From the NCBI GenBank assembly GCA_964498065.1, contig CAZCFZ010000077.1, forward strand, positions 1 to 17,738: a stretch of 17,738 nucleotides of DNA, given 5' to 3'. This stretch comes from FEN-1297 sp964498065. Lineage in GTDB: Bacteria; Bacteroidota; Ignavibacteria; Ignavibacteriales; Ignavibacteriaceae. Positions 7,356 through 15,400 of the stretch are shown here, piece after piece (positions within the stretch are counted from its first letter, which is position 1; each line of letters starts with the position of its first letter). The position numbers were made by a program, and so were the translations under genes. Below the pieces are notes generated by a model, which was not told the origin of the DNA, made no database searches, and saw only the letters and a program-made list of their open reading frames with translations.

Positions 7356-9830
7356 ATGGCAGCGAAGAAAAAGTCTAGGATAAATAAAAACGAAAGCGTA
7401 GAAAAATACTTTACAATATCGTCCGCAAAGAAGAAAAAAATTGCAGGTATTCTTTTAATACTTTTTTCCGTTATTCTTTTATTAAGTATTGTTTCGTATT
7501 CAAGGTTTGATCAAGCCGACCTTAATTATAAATTCAGGGATTTATTCAGAGTATTCGGATCAAATTCCAAATTCATTCACAAAGCCGATACAACCCACAA
7601 CTGGCTCGGAATATTCGGCGCTTACATTTCGGATTTTTTTATTAACTCAACTCTCGGAGTGTTTTCTTCGGTATTCCCGCTCATATTTTTTCTTTGGGGA
7701 ATTTCATTAATTCACAAAATAAATTTCAGGAAACTGATCAATTACACAAACTTTTTATTGATTACAGGGATTATACTTTCAACATTTTTCGGAGTGCTGT
7801 TAAACCACTATAAAGTTCTTACGAGTATTTATGAGATGTCGGGCTCTATTGGAAATTATCTGGGTGAGGCATTAAGCAGGCTGCTGGGCGGAGTCGGAAG
7901 CATTATTCTCTTAATTACAGCCGGTACAATTTTGTTAATCTATGCATTCGATATTAAAATTGAAAAGATTGTTTTGTTTTTCAAAAATGTTTTCTTTGAG
8001 TCTGTCGGTACAATCAAAAATGAGCTGGAAAGCAGCAAATCCCCGTCCGTTGAAGATGATAATTCCAATATAAAAAAAATCAAAGAACTAGGTAAGGAAA
8101 AGAAGAAGAAGAAAAATGCCCTTAAAAAAGACGCTGTTTCTGCTGCCGAATTAATGGAAGCAGAAGCTGACGAGCAGACTAAAATCAGGATAGTACGCAA
8201 AGACGATATTCCGTCGGAACCGGAAGTAAATGAAGTCCAGAATGAAGAGAATAAGAAAGTTGATTTAGAAAAAACCGGTGAAATAAACGTTAAGGAAATT
8301 GATAGGGAAAAGGAAGCGGAACTTCCAAATCAATGGGAAGAAAACATAAATTACAAAAAACCGGGCCTGGATCTTCTTGAACCGATCCAAGAAGAAGATT
8401 TTAAAGTTGCCGAAGAAGAATTAAAGCGTAATGCTGAACTGCTTAAAGAAAAATTAAAATTATTCGACATTGATATTGAAGATATTACCGTTACGCCGGG
8501 ACCTGTTGTAACTTTATATGAAATTGTTCCTGCGCCGGGAGTGAAAATCAGCCGGATCGTAGGACTGGAACATGATATTGCATTGGCATTAGCCGCAAGA
8601 GGTATTAGAATTATTGCGCCGATTCCCGGGAAAAGTGCAATCGGAGTAGAAATACCTAATGCAGAAGCTTCCTTGGTTAATGCAAGATCTGTATTGGGGA
8701 AAATTTCAGAATCAAAAGTTGAATTACCTGTTGCATTAGGCAAAACCATAAACGGCGATGTTTATGTAGCCGATTTATCCAAAATGCCACATCTTTTAAT
8801 TGCCGGTTCCACAGGCTCAGGTAAAAGCGTCGGCATAAATATGCTTACTGCCAGCCTTCTTTATACAAAAATGCCTTCCGAAGTAAAGCTGATAATGATT
8901 GATCCTAAAAAGATTGAACTGTCATTTTATAACAAATTGCGCCGTCATTATCTAGCTGTTTCACCTGATTTGGAAGAAGAAATTATTACGAGTCCGCAAA
9001 ATGCGGTTCTTCTCCTCAAGTCTGTTGAGTTTGAAATGGAAAAGCGATATGACAAACTTGCAAAAGCAGGCGTAAGAAACATTGTTGATTATAACCAAAA
9101 GGTAACGGATCCCAAACGACGTCCTAAAGATACCGATGAAATTAAACACCATCCTATTCCGTATCTAGTTGTTATAATAGATGAACTTGCAGATTTAATG
9201 ATTACTGCCGGGAAAGAAGTTGAAGAGCCTATTGCAAGATTGGCTCAGCTAGCAAGAGCGGTCGGTATCCACCTTGTACTCGCAACTCAAAGACCTTCCG
9301 TTAATGTTATTACTGGAGTTATAAAAGCAAACTTCAGTGCAAGAATTGCTTATCAAGTTGCAACTAAAATCGATTCGAGAACAATACTCGATATGAACGG
9401 GGCCGAACAACTGCTAGGCAAGGGCGACATGCTTTTTCTGCCGACCGGTTCTCCCAAACCTATCCGAATCCAGAATGCTTTTATTTCTACCGAAGAAGTA
9501 GAGAGGTTAACAGAGTATATTCAAAAGCAGCCGGCTTTTTCAAAACCATTTTTTCTTCCTTCTTTGTACGACAAGAAAAAACAATCATCGAGCGGATTTT
9601 TATCCGATCTCGATCCGATGTTCGAAGATGCAGCTAAGGTAATTGTCCGGCATCAGCAGGGCTCTGTTTCATTATTACAAAGAAGATTGAAACTGGGCTA
9701 TTCCAGGGCAGCTAGAATTGTAGATCAGCTTGAAGAGGCAGGTATAGTAGGCCCTAATGACGGAAGTAAAGCGCGTACCGTCCTGGTTGAAAATGAAGAG
9801 CAGCTTGAAACAATTTTAAGGTCGCTTTAA
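7356..9830 (+). CDS. ftsK: DNA translocase FtsK/SpoIIIE
   Basis: FtsK pumps chromosomal DNA through the division septum and helps resolve dimers at dif. The 824-residue protein has four predicted membrane segments (about 29-48, 99-120, 131-150, 178-199), a charged Lys/Glu-rich linker (about 215-340) much shorter than in E. coli FtsK, a RecA-like motor with Walker A GSTGSGKS at 484-491 and Walker B VVIIDE at 605-610, LATQRPSVNVITG, and a C-terminal winged-helix gamma domain (about 752-815, including LQRRLKLGYSRAARIVDQLEEAG) that reads polar DNA signals. The ATG at 7356 gives a short basic N-terminus before the first membrane segment; no strong ribosome binding site is seen, consistent with coupling to comB 16 bp upstream. 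It ends 19 bp before the convergent LapA-like gene. Confidence 0.97.
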   Translation: MAAKKKSRINKNESVEKYFTISSAKKKKIAGILLILFSVILLLSIVSYSRFDQADLNYKFRDLFRVFGSNSKFIHKADTTHNWLGIFGAYISDFFINSTLGVFSSVFPLIFFLWGISLIHKINFRKLINYTNFLLITGIILSTFFGVLLNHYKVLTSIYEMSGSIGNYLGEALSRLLGGVGSIILLITAGTILLIYAFDIKIEKIVLFFKNVFFESVGTIKNELESSKSPSVEDDNSNIKKIKELGKEKKKKKNALKKDAVSAAELMEAEADEQTKIRIVRKDDIPSEPEVNEVQNEENKKVDLEKTGEINVKEIDREKEAELPNQWEENINYKKPGLDLLEPIQEEDFKVAEEELKRNAELLKEKLKLFDIDIEDITVTPGPVVTLYEIVPAPGVKISRIVGLEHDIALALAARGIRIIAPIPGKSAIGVEIPNAEASLVNARSVLGKISESKVELPVALGKTINGDVYVADLSKMPHLLIAGSTGSGKSVGINMLTASLLYTKMPSEVKLIMIDPKKIELSFYNKLRRHYLAVSPDLEEEIITSPQNAVLLLKSVEFEMEKRYDKLAKAGVRNIVDYNQKVTDPKRRPKDTDEIKHHPIPYLVVIIDELADLMITAGKEVEEPIARLAQLARAVGIHLVLATQRPSVNVITGVIKANFSARIAYQVATKIDSRTILDMNGAEQLLGKGDMLFLPTGSPKPIRIQNAFISTEEVERLTEYIQKQPAFSKPFFLPSLYDKKKQSSSGFLSDLDPMFEDAAKVIVRHQQGSVSLLQRRLKLGYSRAARIVDQLEEAGIVGPNDGSKARTVLVENEEQLETILRSL

Positions 9831-9849
9831 TTTAAAATCTTAAAATTAA

Positions 9850-10104
9850 TTAGTTATTCTCTCCCGGTTTCTCCTCTTCCAAGATATTGTTTTTGGATTG
9901 ATCCTTTTTTTTAGGCACACTAAACATACTTACAAGAATAAACCCTATAATAAGCCCGACTAAAAAGGTAATTGAAATTACAACAATAGTTGACATCTCG
10001 AATTTCCAAAATAAAAGATTTATGGGGATTATGTTGGTATTCTGAGAAACGAAAACCGTAAAAAGTATAATAATTATCATAAGAATTATAATTTTAGTTT
10101 TCAT
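9850..10104 (-). CDS. LapA-domain (DUF1049-like) small membrane protein
   Basis: This 84-residue protein has two membrane segments (about 4-21 and 38-62) separated by a short loop with NINLLFWKFEMS-like character, specifically Pro-Ile-Asn-Leu-Leu-Phe-Trp-Lys-Phe-Glu, followed by a conserved small-residue second helix (VGLIIGFIL) and a charged cytoplasmic tail. This is the pattern of the LapA domain family, named for LPS-assembly protein A in E. coli, where it works with LapB to control LpxC levels. The bacterial domain is widespread and often of unknown role. AAAGAAG lies just before the ATG as ribosome binding site. It stands alone, with no LapB-like TPR partner visible next to it, and converges on ftsK. 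Family call likely; function uncertain. Confidence 0.75.
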   Translation of the reverse strand: MKTKIIILMIIIILFTVFVSQNTNIIPINLLFWKFEMSTIVVISITFLVGLIIGFILVSMFSVPKKKDQSKNNILEEEKPGENN

Positions 10105-10290
10105 TTTTACTTCTTTCGGATTGTTGTTTTAATGGCTCGATAGTTATTTATTCCAAATCGCTACAAAAAATTAGTAAAATAGAATTGTAAAATAAAGAAG
10201 GTAAGAATATTGTTTTGGCGATAAACTATAGCCTGGCCTTTATTGAAAGTATTAAATGGAAAATACTAAGTAAGTTAATCCTTTTTTACA
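10105..10290. other. Intergenic region between two - strand genes
   Basis: This 186-bp AT-rich gap should hold the 3' end of the envelope operon and the promoter of the LapA-like gene. AGTATT (10248-10253) and AATACT (10262-10267) can form a weak 6-bp hairpin just after the operon stop codon. It is too weak to call a terminator with confidence. No small gene is seen. Confidence 0.4.
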
Positions 10291-10974
10291 TTAATTTTTT
10301 AACAACCTATTCGCTAATATTTCCATCTTACTTTTTACTTCGTTTTCCTGCTCTTTATCCATTTTTAGAGATTCAATGGATTTAAAATCATCATAAGCAT
10401 CTTCATTTAAGCCGAGATTAAAAAGTATATTTGCAAAGTAAATTCTGAATGCCGCAATTTTACTAGTTTCAGGATACTTTCTAAACGTATCTTTTGCTTC
10501 GACTACCGCTGATTCCTTATAGCCGCTTTCTGCAAGCTGAACTGCACCGTTTAATCTTTTTATACCAAAATTATCCGACTCGATAATAGGAGCTTTTATG
10601 CCGTTTATCTCTGCGCCGTATACTGCGGTATTCTTGGAATTAAGCTGTTCCTTTTTCTTAGGTGCATTAAGCATATCTTCCATTGCAAGTGCAAGGATTA
10701 AATCATTAACCGTCATTTTTTTTATGCTTGATAACGACAAGGCAGAACTGCTTTTTAATTTGAAATCAATATCTTTTTCTATCAGCTGGACGGAAGAGTT
10801 CTTTCCCGTTGAAACCACTGTATTAGCAGGCAAAGATTTCCCGTTTGTTATGCCTATCCAGCTTTCACTTGTTCCTATCTGTGCTTCAACATTGCCCTTA
10901 ACCTTTTCGGCTTTGAATGTTTGTGCAGCCAGAACTCCGGCAAAGATAAAAAATAATAAGATTACCTTTTTCAT
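10291..10974 (-). CDS. Secreted FecR-like domain protein with TPR-like C-terminus
   Basis: The 227-residue product begins with a classical Sec signal peptide (basic MKK, hydrophobic core, cleavage likely after Ala-Ala near 16-17). Residues about 20-85 look like a FecR-type periplasmic domain: KVKGNVEAQIGTSESW, then a 'GKSLPANTVVSTGKNSSVQL' type strand pattern, in which a protein reads as a small beta sandwich. Residues about 140-215 are helical with repeated Ala/Tyr/Leu spacing like one or two tetratricopeptide hairpins. FecR-type domains occur in sensory and envelope proteins; nothing here proves iron or anti-sigma function. AAAGGG precedes the ATG. It lies 46 bp after the barrel/transglutaminase-like gene and probably shares its transcript. 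The domain call is by pattern only. Confidence 0.65.
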   Translation of the reverse strand: MKKVILLFFIFAGVLAAQTFKAEKVKGNVEAQIGTSESWIGITNGKSLPANTVVSTGKNSSVQLIEKDIDFKLKSSSALSLSSIKKMTVNDLILALAMEDMLNAPKKKEQLNSKNTAVYGAEINGIKAPIIESDNFGIKRLNGAVQLAESGYKESAVVEAKDTFRKYPETSKIAAFRIYFANILFNLGLNEDAYDDFKSIESLKMDKEQENEVKSKMEILANRLLKN

Positions 10975-11020
10975 TGTTTTCCCTTTATCAAATCACTAAT
11001 TAACAAAATAAAATTTCATT

Positions 11021-13018
11021 TTAATAAACATCGACAATTTCTACATTCCCTTTGGCAATGCCCAATTTATTTAACGCATCGTTATCAAATTTTTGTGCAC
11101 CTAAATCCCATGCGGTTTCAAAATTCGTTAAGGATGTGGTTTCAATAGGAATCCACACTTCATCAATTCCATTTTCATTTTTTCTTATAAAATATTTACT
11201 GTCGTTTTTAGTTATTAATCTTGCCTGGTCGGGTGAAAGCTGCGTATTAACCAGAACATTTACATGTCCAATTCCGTTAACAGGCTTGTAATCTACCAGT
11301 GCTGTTTGAATCCCAACGCTTTCGAGAAGTGAGCTGTAACAGACACTTAGATCATCACAATTGCCGCCTTTCAATTTCATAGTTTCATGCGGAAATTGAA
11401 CGTAATCCGATTCGGCTCTAGGTGTGGATGTGTATACCAGTTTTTTAACAAAATTGTTAAATAAAATTTTGGCTTTATAAAAAATGGATACTGCATAGGA
11501 AAGCGTATCCAATTCTTTTTTATAATTGCTTAAAATATTTTTGGAATAATCCATTGAATATTGAAGGTCTCTCTTAATAAAATATCTTAAATAAATTACC
11601 TTGCCGTCCCATGCATTAATCCCTTTCACTAAAATAGGCTTCTGCAGCTGATCATCAATATTATTTTCATTGGTCGTTAAGTAAAAATCAACGTATGAAA
11701 TTCCCGCTTTGGTCTTGTTATACGACTCGGGTATAATTGTATAAAATGGAATTTCAACAGTATCTTTTGGCGGAATTTTAACCGGCGGAGAATCTATCTT
11801 GTCTTGATTTATGCCTTCTATCTTACTGGAAGGTTTTAAAGTGATAAAGTTATTAGTTAAGTTAACTACTTTCCCGATTGCAAACGGCTTTGACAGATAA
11901 TTGTCGCTTAGAATCGGATAAATATCATCTAAAATTTTGGCATCGAGAAACTCGGCGGTTTTAACAGGTATAGTATTTAAGGTAAATGTCAATGTTAATA
12001 CTGCCTTATCGTAACTGTACTTGTTGTTCAAAATATTACTTATTCCTTCACCGGTAAAGGTTGACAGCAATTGAGATGTTTTTCTGTTTGAAAAATATTT
12101 TACGCCGGACAGAGAAATTCCGAATAGTTTGGAAGAATAAGATATAGCGGGTACTATTCCGGCGATGTAGGGTGTTTGATAATGATCATGAAATGCAGTG
12201 ATACCAAGACCAATTGTCCCCCCGAAGACATTAAAGAAGCCGTTAAATCCGGTTTGGAATGCATTTTCAGTTTCATATAATAAATTAAAATCCAGATGTT
12301 TCAACGGATTGTAAGAAATCCCGACCAATGCACCCTTTTGTCTCTTGATTTCGTATTGTACAATATCCGGATCCACGTTGTTTTCGTTCAAGTCCAGAAG
12401 ATTAATTGAGGATAAGGAAAAAGTAATTTTATCGGTAGGCGAATAGTTGATTCCCAAATCTCCGCGCCAATAGTTGGCTTCTTCTGTTTGGCTTTGCCTG
12501 ATTAAATAAACCGAATCCGAAAAAACCGGAAGTATGGACTCTTGATTAAATTGCTGTGTAAAATAACGAAGGCTGAATCCTGCACTGACATTATCGGAAA
12601 ACCTGTAAGAATAACCCAAACCGAAAAGTTCTTTGTAAGTAAATTTAGAATCAAGTGATTGAGTTGACGAGTCCTGTAAAATAAAAGACTGGCCGTTGTT
12701 AAAAACAAATTCTTTCTGATAACCGGGAGTATATCTAACGGTTATAAAATGATTTCCTAATTTTTTTGATATTGAAATTAAATACAAATTTGAAGTTGAA
12801 GTATTCGCAAACTCGTCTCCGTAAGAGAGTGTTAATCCCCAGTCTTTTATTGATATAAAATTCGAAGGATTACTCTCAAAGCTGTTCATCAACGAATTTA
12901 GACCCTGACCCGGATACCAGTATCCGGTTAATCCGAATGAACTTTGAGCCCATATCTTAACCGTACTAAACATTAAAATATATAATGCGATATAAGTTGT
13001 TAATAATATTTTTTTCAA
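11021..13018 (-). CDS. Outer-membrane beta-barrel protein fused to a transglutaminase-like domain
   Basis: This 665-residue protein starts with a signal peptide (cleavage likely after Ala24 in KIWAQ). Residues about 28-350 alternate short amphipathic strands ('LYLISISKKLG', 'FGLGYSYRFSDNVSAGFSLRYF') typical of an outer-membrane barrel of the PorV/PorQ or FadL-like sort. Residues about 365-460 resemble a beta-sandwich linker. The C-terminal 200 residues contain a transglutaminase/protease-like core: GGNCDDLS with Cys554, GHVNVL with His585, and WIPIETT where Glu626 stands at the usual Asp position. Whether it is catalytic is unknown. The start is TTG, overlapping the upstream lipoprotein stop as TTGA, which implies translational coupling; the next Met lies inside the signal peptide, so TTG is preferred. 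Confidence 0.7.
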   Translation of the reverse strand: MKKILLTTYIALYILMFSTVKIWAQSSFGLTGYWYPGQGLNSLMNSFESNPSNFISIKDWGLTLSYGDEFANTSTSNLYLISISKKLGNHFITVRYTPGYQKEFVFNNGQSFILQDSSTQSLDSKFTYKELFGLGYSYRFSDNVSAGFSLRYFTQQFNQESILPVFSDSVYLIRQSQTEEANYWRGDLGINYSPTDKITFSLSSINLLDLNENNVDPDIVQYEIKRQKGALVGISYNPLKHLDFNLLYETENAFQTGFNGFFNVFGGTIGLGITAFHDHYQTPYIAGIVPAISYSSKLFGISLSGVKYFSNRKTSQLLSTFTGEGISNILNNKYSYDKAVLTLTFTLNTIPVKTAEFLDAKILDDIYPILSDNYLSKPFAIGKVVNLTNNFITLKPSSKIEGINQDKIDSPPVKIPPKDTVEIPFYTIIPESYNKTKAGISYVDFYLTTNENNIDDQLQKPILVKGINAWDGKVIYLRYFIKRDLQYSMDYSKNILSNYKKELDTLSYAVSIFYKAKILFNNFVKKLVYTSTPRAESDYVQFPHETMKLKGGNCDDLSVCYSSLLESVGIQTALVDYKPVNGIGHVNVLVNTQLSPDQARLITKNDSKYFIRKNENGIDEVWIPIETTSLTNFETAWDLGAQKFDNDALNKLGIAKGNVEIVDVY

Positions 13019-13938
13019 GGAATATCTAGGATTATACTATGAATGCTTTGCGACGAAACGTATATATTATTTCCGTTTACAGTTTTGCTTTCTTCTAATT
13101 TTCTAACAAAAGAAAAAACAATTCTGTCGTATTTGGTTGAGGGAATTGCATTAAGCAGCTTATCCGGGACAATTAATTTACCATTATCATTGGCATTAAA
13201 TTTAAATAATGGAATAGGATTCTTCTGATTTTTCTTTATAACACCGAGTATAATTTCAATTTGTTTTTGATAATTTGAGTTCCAGTCAAGCTCTGCAGTA
13301 AGGGTTTTGTTTTTAAGTATGCCGGTTAATTTAACTTTTCCTACAATTTCAGCAGGCGTTGGGATATCGAACTCTATGGAATTACCGAATGTACTCAACA
13401 TCTGAAATTTTACCAATGAATTATAATTAAAGTTAAACCGGTACATCGGGTTTAACATACTGCTGCTTGATATATACCTTTCTCCGAGCAATGTATCTAT
13501 AAAATTTCCCATGAAATTGTACCTTACTCTGTACGGTACTAACCTGGCACGGTAATTATTAAATTCTATATCACCGGGTAATAAGGTATGGTATCCGATT
13601 ATCCTTCCGTTTAGTCCTCTAACAGGACTTTTTCTGTTAAAAAACAAAGCTTGTGCCGAAGAAATTTTCTCTGTTGATGAATTATAAGTAATTTTTGTCC
13701 CGATTAAATAAATTACGGTAGAATACCCCGTATCAGGTACAGACACGCCTGTAGTATCAAAGCCGTTGTTATAAAAGCCGTCTGCAGTATCTTTTGAAAT
13801 AACTTGAACCTGAATAGGATTTTGTCCGCTGCTGTTGTCCTGAACCAATTCAGTTGGTGCGGGATTATCACATCCATTTAACATAAAAACGGTAGTAATA
13901 ATCAAAACTATTGCACTGTATATAATTATATTTTTCAT
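13015..13938 (-). CDS. Hypothetical lipoprotein, first gene of envelope operon
   Basis: No known family is recognised. From the ATG at 13938 (307 residues) the protein begins with MKN, a hydrophobic stretch and a lipobox Leu-Asn-Gly-Cys with the lipidated Cys at about residue 22, followed by Asp-Asn, so it is an exported lipoprotein. The mature part is rich in beta-strand-like sequence and Ser/Thr/Asn, with several 'NYNSLVKFQ' type strands and a C-terminal part with KLTGILKNKTLTAELDWN. The frame stays open to a TTG at 13974, and an ATG at 13950 (MLNKMKN) is also possible; none has a clear ribosome binding site, so the start is uncertain. Its stop overlaps the start of the barrel gene by 4 bp, so the two products are made together and may interact. 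Confidence 0.75.
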   Translation of the reverse strand: MKNIIIYSAIVLIITTVFMLNGCDNPAPTELVQDNSSGQNPIQVQVISKDTADGFYNNGFDTTGVSVPDTGYSTVIYLIGTKITYNSSTEKISSAQALFFNRKSPVRGLNGRIIGYHTLLPGDIEFNNYRARLVPYRVRYNFMGNFIDTLLGERYISSSSMLNPMYRFNFNYNSLVKFQMLSTFGNSIEFDIPTPAEIVGKVKLTGILKNKTLTAELDWNSNYQKQIEIILGVIKKNQKNPIPLFKFNANDNGKLIVPDKLLNAIPSTKYDRIVFSFVRKLEESKTVNGNNIYVSSQSIHSIILDIP

Positions 13939-14051
13939 CTTATTTAACATAACATTGGAATCATTTATTTTCAATCTATTTTCGTTATGATGTCCCCTGC
14001 GCCAACTTTATTAGTTCGGGTACATTACCTCAAAAATCGTCACAAATTATG

Positions 14052-14091
14052 AAATTCTCCCTGTCCTAGATTTACAGGGAGAATTTTTTTT
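14052..14091. terminator. Strong hairpin terminator between two lipoprotein genes
   Basis: AAATTCTCCCTGT (14052-14064) and ACAGGGAGAATTT (14074-14086) form a perfect 13-bp stem around a 9-nt loop, followed on the + strand by a T-run to 14091. On the - strand, where the adjacent genes are, the hairpin lies 29 nt after the stop of the 14120-15079 lipoprotein gene and is followed by a weaker AATTTC/ATAATTTG tract. It probably terminates the - strand gene and could stop + strand antisense transcription more efficiently. Confidence 0.8.
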
Positions 14092-14119
14092 ACTAATTCT
14101 ATTAAATATTTATAAGAAC

Positions 14120-15079
14120 CTAACGTGTAACCATATAAGGAATTCCCCAGGTATTACTTTCCACCGGAGTGGAATCATCCGTTACTACCTGTTTGGGGAA
14201 TGTGTTTATAACTGCATGAAAATACCCTGGCCATTGATGAGTTTCAAATGTTTGTTCATAAACTTTATCATAGCCCCTGCCTGTTTGAGTTGAAGACACA
14301 AGGTAAAATCTATTTTTCTCCCTATGCAGTCCATCAGGGTCGCAGCCGTGAGTTAAAGTTACAAAATCAGTATCGGCATAGGCACTTGTTAAGTATACCT
14401 GCACTTTTACCGGACTGTTGCGCTTAACTCTTGGAATTTGTTTCCACCATCCCCATCTCCAGCCCCAGCCTCTTGAAAGATAATAACTATTGGGATCTGT
14501 TACGACCAAAGAATCGCCGTCCGGAAAATAAACTTTTACTTCTGTAATGTTAATATTCGAATTTAATGTACCGCCCTCAGGCAAAGAGATTGCTACAATT
14601 CTCCATTTCAATGCAGGATGAACAGTATCGCCGGTTGTAATGAATATTATTTTTCTGGTAATTACGGTAGTAAACGGTTTTTGAATTAGTGTATCCGGAT
14701 GATAACTTGAGGAATCATACGAAGCTGCAATATATAAAACTCCTTCGTATGTAGTTGAATAAGTTCCGAAAGCCGTATCGCCAACTATTGTATAATTGAA
14801 GTTATGGGATACCAGCCGCATCTTTTGTCCAACCTTTAAAGGATAAATTGTTGTGGTTGTCTTACCCAAAACTGTCATAGCCGATCCTTCATTATAATTC
14901 GGTTCAAAGGATGAGACGGATGAATCAGCTTCAATTGCTTTTAACATTGCCTGCTGATCTGAGGTTGACTGAGAAGTATCGGGACCTGTAGGCGCATTAT
15001 TACATCCTACGGCAAAGATTAAAAGCGACAGCGTAATAAATAAAAGCAATTTCCTTACGATCGATGCCTCCTTTATCAT
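14120..15079 (-). CDS. Hypothetical lipoprotein with a Trp-rich segment
   Basis: No family is recognised. The 319-residue protein has a basic N-terminus, a hydrophobic core and a lipobox ending FAVGC, with the lipidated Cys at residue 26 followed by Asn-Asn-Ala-Pro-Thr-Gly, a usual lipoprotein linker. The mature domain is beta-rich. Residues 204-212 read GWGWRWGWW, five tryptophans in eight positions, followed by a basic KQIPRVKR stretch. Such clusters are rare and may sit at a membrane or carbohydrate interface. The ATG at 15079 follows a strong GGAAGGAG ribosome binding site; a second AAGGAGG sits inside codons 3-5 without a usable start after it. The gene is flanked by a strong terminator and the divergent mscL leader, so it is its own transcription unit. 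Confidence 0.8.
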   Translation of the reverse strand: MIKEASIVRKLLLFITLSLLIFAVGCNNAPTGPDTSQSTSDQQAMLKAIEADSSVSSFEPNYNEGSAMTVLGKTTTTIYPLKVGQKMRLVSHNFNYTIVGDTAFGTYSTTYEGVLYIAASYDSSSYHPDTLIQKPFTTVITRKIIFITTGDTVHPALKWRIVAISLPEGGTLNSNINITEVKVYFPDGDSLVVTDPNSYYLSRGWGWRWGWWKQIPRVKRNSPVKVQVYLTSAYADTDFVTLTHGCDPDGLHREKNRFYLVSSTQTGRGYDKVYEQTFETHQWPGYFHAVINTFPKQVVTDDSTPVESNTWGIPYMVTR

Positions 15080-15400
15080 AAACTAACTCCTTCCTTTATA
15101 TTTTAATGCTAAATATTCTTGTAAATTTTTCATCTTTTTAAAACCTATTGTTTTAATAATAAATAACGTGCCATATAGCTTATTTCAGGCTAAGTTATTA
15201 TTTTTAATAAGGATTTTATATTTCTTGTCTTTTCAAAACACCTGGATACGGAGATTAAATGCCTGAATAGATGCTTTCAGGCAGTAAATTTGGTAAGGGA
15301 TGTAGCATTTAGTTTCTAATTTTAGGTAAGCATTTCTTTTATTTTTTCGGCTTATAAATAAATCACTAAAAATGTATTAACATTATAGGAGGGAATATAT
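15080..15400. other. Divergent intergenic region with several hairpins upstream of mscL
   Basis: This 321-bp gap separates a - strand lipoprotein from mscL and should hold both promoters. It contains a small stem CTTA/TAAG around the loop TTTCAGGC (15183-15190), TTATTA-TTTT-TAATAA (15195-15210), GCCTGAA (15261-15267) pairing with TTCAGGC (15276-15282), an AAATGC (15257-15262) and GCATTT (15304-15309) pair enclosing the latter, and AATGT/ACATT (15371-15384). TTTCAGGC occurs twice, 92 bp apart. TAAATTTG at 15285-15292 matches the Bacteroidota -7 element TAnnTTTG but without a TTTG at the right distance upstream. No known riboswitch was recognised. Confidence 0.4.
15387..15392 (+). promoter_or_regulatory. 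Strong ribosome binding site of mscL
   Basis: A perfect AGGAGG lies 8 nt before the mscL ATG. It is among the strongest Shine-Dalgarno sequences in the window, where most genes have weak ones, and it fixes the start at 15401. Confidence 0.85.

Noticed and set aside
7940..8749. Long antisense open frames over ftsK (also over pnp, rng and comB)
   Set aside because: They are shadows of strongly conserved genes, rich in Ser/Leu/Phe, with no ribosome binding sites.
13939..13974. TTG start for the lipoprotein gene adding twelve residues
   Set aside because: The extension adds a hydrophilic segment before the signal peptide; the ATG codons at 13938 or 13950 give a normal lipoprotein signal.
15080..15400. 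Known riboswitch upstream of mscL (c-di-AMP ydaO type, M-box)
   Set aside because: The hairpins do not match the conserved cores of these classes that I can recall; kept only as an unexplained structured leader.
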